Positions 7,475 through 9,135 of a stretch of 9,135 bases of DNA are shown one piece after another. The stretch lies in NCBI GenBank assembly GCA_023391395.1, contig JAEWBA010000116.1, positions 1-9,135 of the forward strand. The letters run 5' to 3'. Numbering within the stretch: the stretch's first letter is position 1; each line of letters starts with the position of its first letter. The notes under the pieces are model-generated. The model was not told the DNA's origin and did not search any database. It saw only the letters and a list, made by a program, of their open reading frames with translations. The position numbers and the translations under genes are program-made. Origin of the DNA: Pseudomonadota bacterium (lineage in GTDB: Bacteria; Pseudomonadota; Gammaproteobacteria; Burkholderiales; Burkholderiaceae_D).

Positions 7475-7480
7475 AAGGAG
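7475..7480 (+). promoter_or_regulatory. Ribosome binding site that selects a TTG start
   Basis: AAGGAG is the strongest Shine-Dalgarno in the window. It lies 6 bases before a TTG at 7487 but 15 before the first ATG (7496), so it favours TTG initiation of the ligase gene. It is inside the longest open frame, which begins with a GTG at 7439. Confidence 0.7.
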
Positions 7481-7486
7481 CATAAG

Positions 7487-8899
7487 TTGCAATCCATGCC
7501 GCTGCTTGTCTCTGCAGCAATCGCTGCGTTCTACGTCCTTGCGCTGGTGCTGGACCGGTCTGCCGGGATCGTCTACGGCGTTTTGGTCTTGCTCGGGATT
7601 GTCGGTGCCCTGGCCGGCAGGCGTGTGCACGATCAATCCTTCTTGTACGTCATCCGCCGGTATTGGCCCTTGAGCCTGGCATTGGCGGGACCGCTCCTCG
7701 CGGATGCCGCACACCAGCTTGCGACTGGCAATTTTTATGGGAGAAGCCTCGATCAGGCGGCGCGGCTCGCGCTATTTCCGTTCGTCTTCTTTGCCGTCTG
7801 GCTCGCCCCCTTGAAGTATCTGCAGCATCTGCAGTGGGCTTTTGTCCTAGGCGCTTTCGGTGCCACGATCAAAATATACGTGCTGACGCAAGGCGGCAAG
7901 GTACAGTACGGCACCGATTTCATCCCGATCGGCATCTTTGCCGAAATGGCGATGTTGGTCGGACTCTACGCGGCCTATTCCATTGCCTGGAGGGCCCAGG
8001 AATCAAGACTGGCCGTCCTGCTCAAGCTGCTGGCATGCTGCGCGGTTGTGTATGCCGCGTACTTGTCGCATGAGCGCGGCGTCTGGCTGACCTTCATCGC
8101 ATTCGGCGCAATTGCATTCGGTTTCATCAGCCATCTCGACTGGCGCCGGAAAACGCTGATTCTAGTGCTCGTTCTGGCCGGTGCCATTCTGGCGCTCGAA
8201 GGCGACACCCGTGTACGGCAACGCTTTGAAAGAGCTTGGCACGAGGTCGAGATGTATCGTCAGGGCAAAGATGTCGATACTTCGATCGGCGTTCGCTTGC
8301 AGCTTTGGCGTGGATCCTTGATCCTCTTCAGGGAAAATCCTGTATTCGGCGTCGGAGCGGGCGAGTACCGCGCCGCCTTGAATGGTCTGATGGCGCGCAA
8401 GATCATCTCGCCTGCCGCCGCTGAACATCCGCATTCGCATAACGAAATCCTATTCGCGATGGCCAAGTTCGGTCTCCTGGGATTGGCGGCGGTGCTGGCG
8501 CTCTATCTGGTACCCGGTTATTACTTTCTGAGAGCAATGAGGAGCAGGGAGCGCAAGGTCCGCGCCACTGCCTGCATGGGCTTGTCGCTGTGCTTGGGAT
8601 TCATGGTCCTCGGCATGACCGACGTATTGTTCCTGTGGTGGGAAGTGTTTCCGTTTTACGCGCTAAGTATCGCGCTGTTCACCGCCTGTATCGCCAAGCT
8701 GAACGCGCCGCTCGGGCCGGAAGGGCGGGGCGCTCACGGCGCGGCTAGCCGGTTCGAGTTCGAGCGCGCGCCGAATGCTTATTTTCTTGCGCGAGCGTGC
8801 AGATACCTCAGGTACCAGCGCAGGCCATGCAGGATCTCGCCACGCTTCATCGCGAAACGGGAGATCAGCCGCATTTCCCTGGGGTGGCGCGGCGCCTGA
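7487..8899 (+). CDS. waaL: O-antigen ligase (WaaL family)
   Basis: A polytopic inner-membrane protein, 470 residues from the TTG. WaaL ligases transfer undecaprenyl-diphosphate-linked glycan to lipid A-core on the periplasmic side. Both published ligase signatures are present: R-x3-L at R197-L201 (SHERGVWL), and H-[NSQ]-x9-G-x2-G at H318-G332 (HPHSHNE...FGLLG), the latter after a large loop (about 235-317) typical of the family. Roughly ten to twelve hydrophobic segments flank it. The start is set by AAGGAG 6 bases before the TTG; an ATG at 7496 and a GTG at 7439 are also in frame. The last 40 or so residues are arginine-rich, not membrane-like, and are the antisense of the convergent GT8 gene (121-base overlap). 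A one-base frameshift in the G-rich run 8723-8730 would end the protein at TAG 8746-8748, giving about 420 residues. The tail is therefore suspect. A Wzy polymerase is less likely given the motifs. Confidence 0.87.
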   Translation: MQSMPLLVSAAIAAFYVLALVLDRSAGIVYGVLVLLGIVGALAGRRVHDQSFLYVIRRYWPLSLALAGPLLADAAHQLATGNFYGRSLDQAARLALFPFVFFAVWLAPLKYLQHLQWAFVLGAFGATIKIYVLTQGGKVQYGTDFIPIGIFAEMAMLVGLYAAYSIAWRAQESRLAVLLKLLACCAVVYAAYLSHERGVWLTFIAFGAIAFGFISHLDWRRKTLILVLVLAGAILALEGDTRVRQRFERAWHEVEMYRQGKDVDTSIGVRLQLWRGSLILFRENPVFGVGAGEYRAALNGLMARKIISPAAAEHPHSHNEILFAMAKFGLLGLAAVLALYLVPGYYFLRAMRSRERKVRATACMGLSLCLGFMVLGMTDVLFLWWEVFPFYALSIALFTACIAKLNAPLGPEGRGAHGAASRFEFERAPNAYFLARACRYLRYQRRPCRISPRFIAKREISRISLGWRGA

Positions 8900-9135
8900 T
8901 CGAGCGGCATCCCGGCCCAGGGCGACATGGCGTGATACTGCCTGAAGAGCGCGCGTGCATCATGTTCGCTCCAGTCGGTCCAGGGCTTGACCGCACCGGC
9001 GAAATGGATGAATACCGCTTCCTCGATCGGCCGCATGGCGCGCTGACCGCGATCCATGTCGTAGACCATGTCATAGATGTAATTCCACTTCTTCGCGACA
9101 TAGCGCGCCCGCCCGTCGAGCACGATATTCAGCGC
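8779..9135 (-). CDS. Second glycosyltransferase family 8 enzyme, N-terminal part outside the window
   Basis: The 118 C-terminal residues of a GT8 transferase, open to the right edge; it stops with TAA at 8779-8781. The fragment opens with ALNIVLDG, the end of the D-Q-D-A-L-N motif, and carries HFAGAVKPW at fragment residues 44-52, the C-terminal metal/UDP-binding motif. The DxD and catalytic core lie outside. It is clearly paralogous to the GT8 gene at 6424-7434: my ungapped hand alignment finds about 42 identities over the first 80 residues, weakening after that. Unlike that gene it is GC-rich (about 67% in one sampled line). It runs towards the ligase gene and overlaps its 3' end. A GTG at 9121-9123 is an internal valine codon, not a start. 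Likely role: an LPS core glycosyltransferase, sugar unknown. Confidence 0.9.
   Translation of the reverse strand, partial: ALNIVLDGRARYVAKKWNYIYDMVYDMDRGQRAMRPIEEAVFIHFAGAVKPWTDWSEHDARALFRQYHAMSPWAGMPLDQAPRHPREMRLISRFAMKRGEILHGLRWYLRYLHARARK

Noticed and set aside
8742..8764. Palindrome CGGCTAGCCG and tandem TTCGAG in the ligase/GT8 convergent region as a bidirectional terminator
   Set aside because: The palindrome has no loop and no flanking T/A tracts; the 6-base tandem is trivial in size.
9121..9123. GTG as the start of the right-edge GT8 gene
   Set aside because: The frame stays open to the window end and upstream codons encode the conserved ALNI, so this is an internal valine.

Overview
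The window reads as chromosomal DNA of a betaproteobacterium. Burkholderiales, possibly Oxalobacteraceae, is my best guess from gene content and protein style; it is not proven. Coding density is high. Housekeeping genes are GC-rich (about 62% in a hand-counted 60-base line of dnaE), and the gene set is Gram-negative. No tRNA, rRNA, CRISPR array or insertion sequence was seen.

Left part (1-1449, minus strand): two tRNA wobble-position modification genes run leftward, trhO (tRNA U34 hydroxylase, complete) followed by gluQ (glutamyl-queuosine tRNA(Asp) synthetase, cut by the left edge). A 157-base divergent control region (1450-1606) separates them from dnaE. It has a TATAAT box facing trhO, a TACAAT box facing dnaE and a 12-bp palindrome.

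Middle (1607-5056, plus strand): dnaE, the complete replicative DNA polymerase III alpha subunit, with all three catalytic aspartates, a degenerate PHP domain and an internal beta-clamp motif. The following 239-base gap has no gene. It holds a small hairpin and a near-perfect FNR/ANR-type box (TTGAT-N4-GTCAA).

Right part (5296-9135): a lipopolysaccharide assembly block. On the plus strand are a GT9 heptosyltransferase-like enzyme, a GT8 glycosyltransferase and a WaaL-type O-antigen ligase carrying both diagnostic ligase motifs. On the minus strand, converging on the ligase, is the C-terminal third of a second GT8 enzyme. The two transferases at 5296-7434 look poorer in GC (45-55% in sampled lines) than dnaE, the ligase and the second GT8 gene (57-67%), which suggests acquisition or replacement. 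The likely joint role is to extend the LPS core and then attach polymer to lipid A-core at the periplasmic face of the inner membrane.

I see no clearly new multi-gene system. The points most worth a second look are the FNR-like box ahead of the LPS genes, the 121-base tail-to-tail overlap of the ligase with the second GT8 gene (possibly a frameshift), the pair of diverged GT8 paralogues around the ligase, a possible leaderless dnaE transcript, and the pairing of two position-34 tRNA modifiers.
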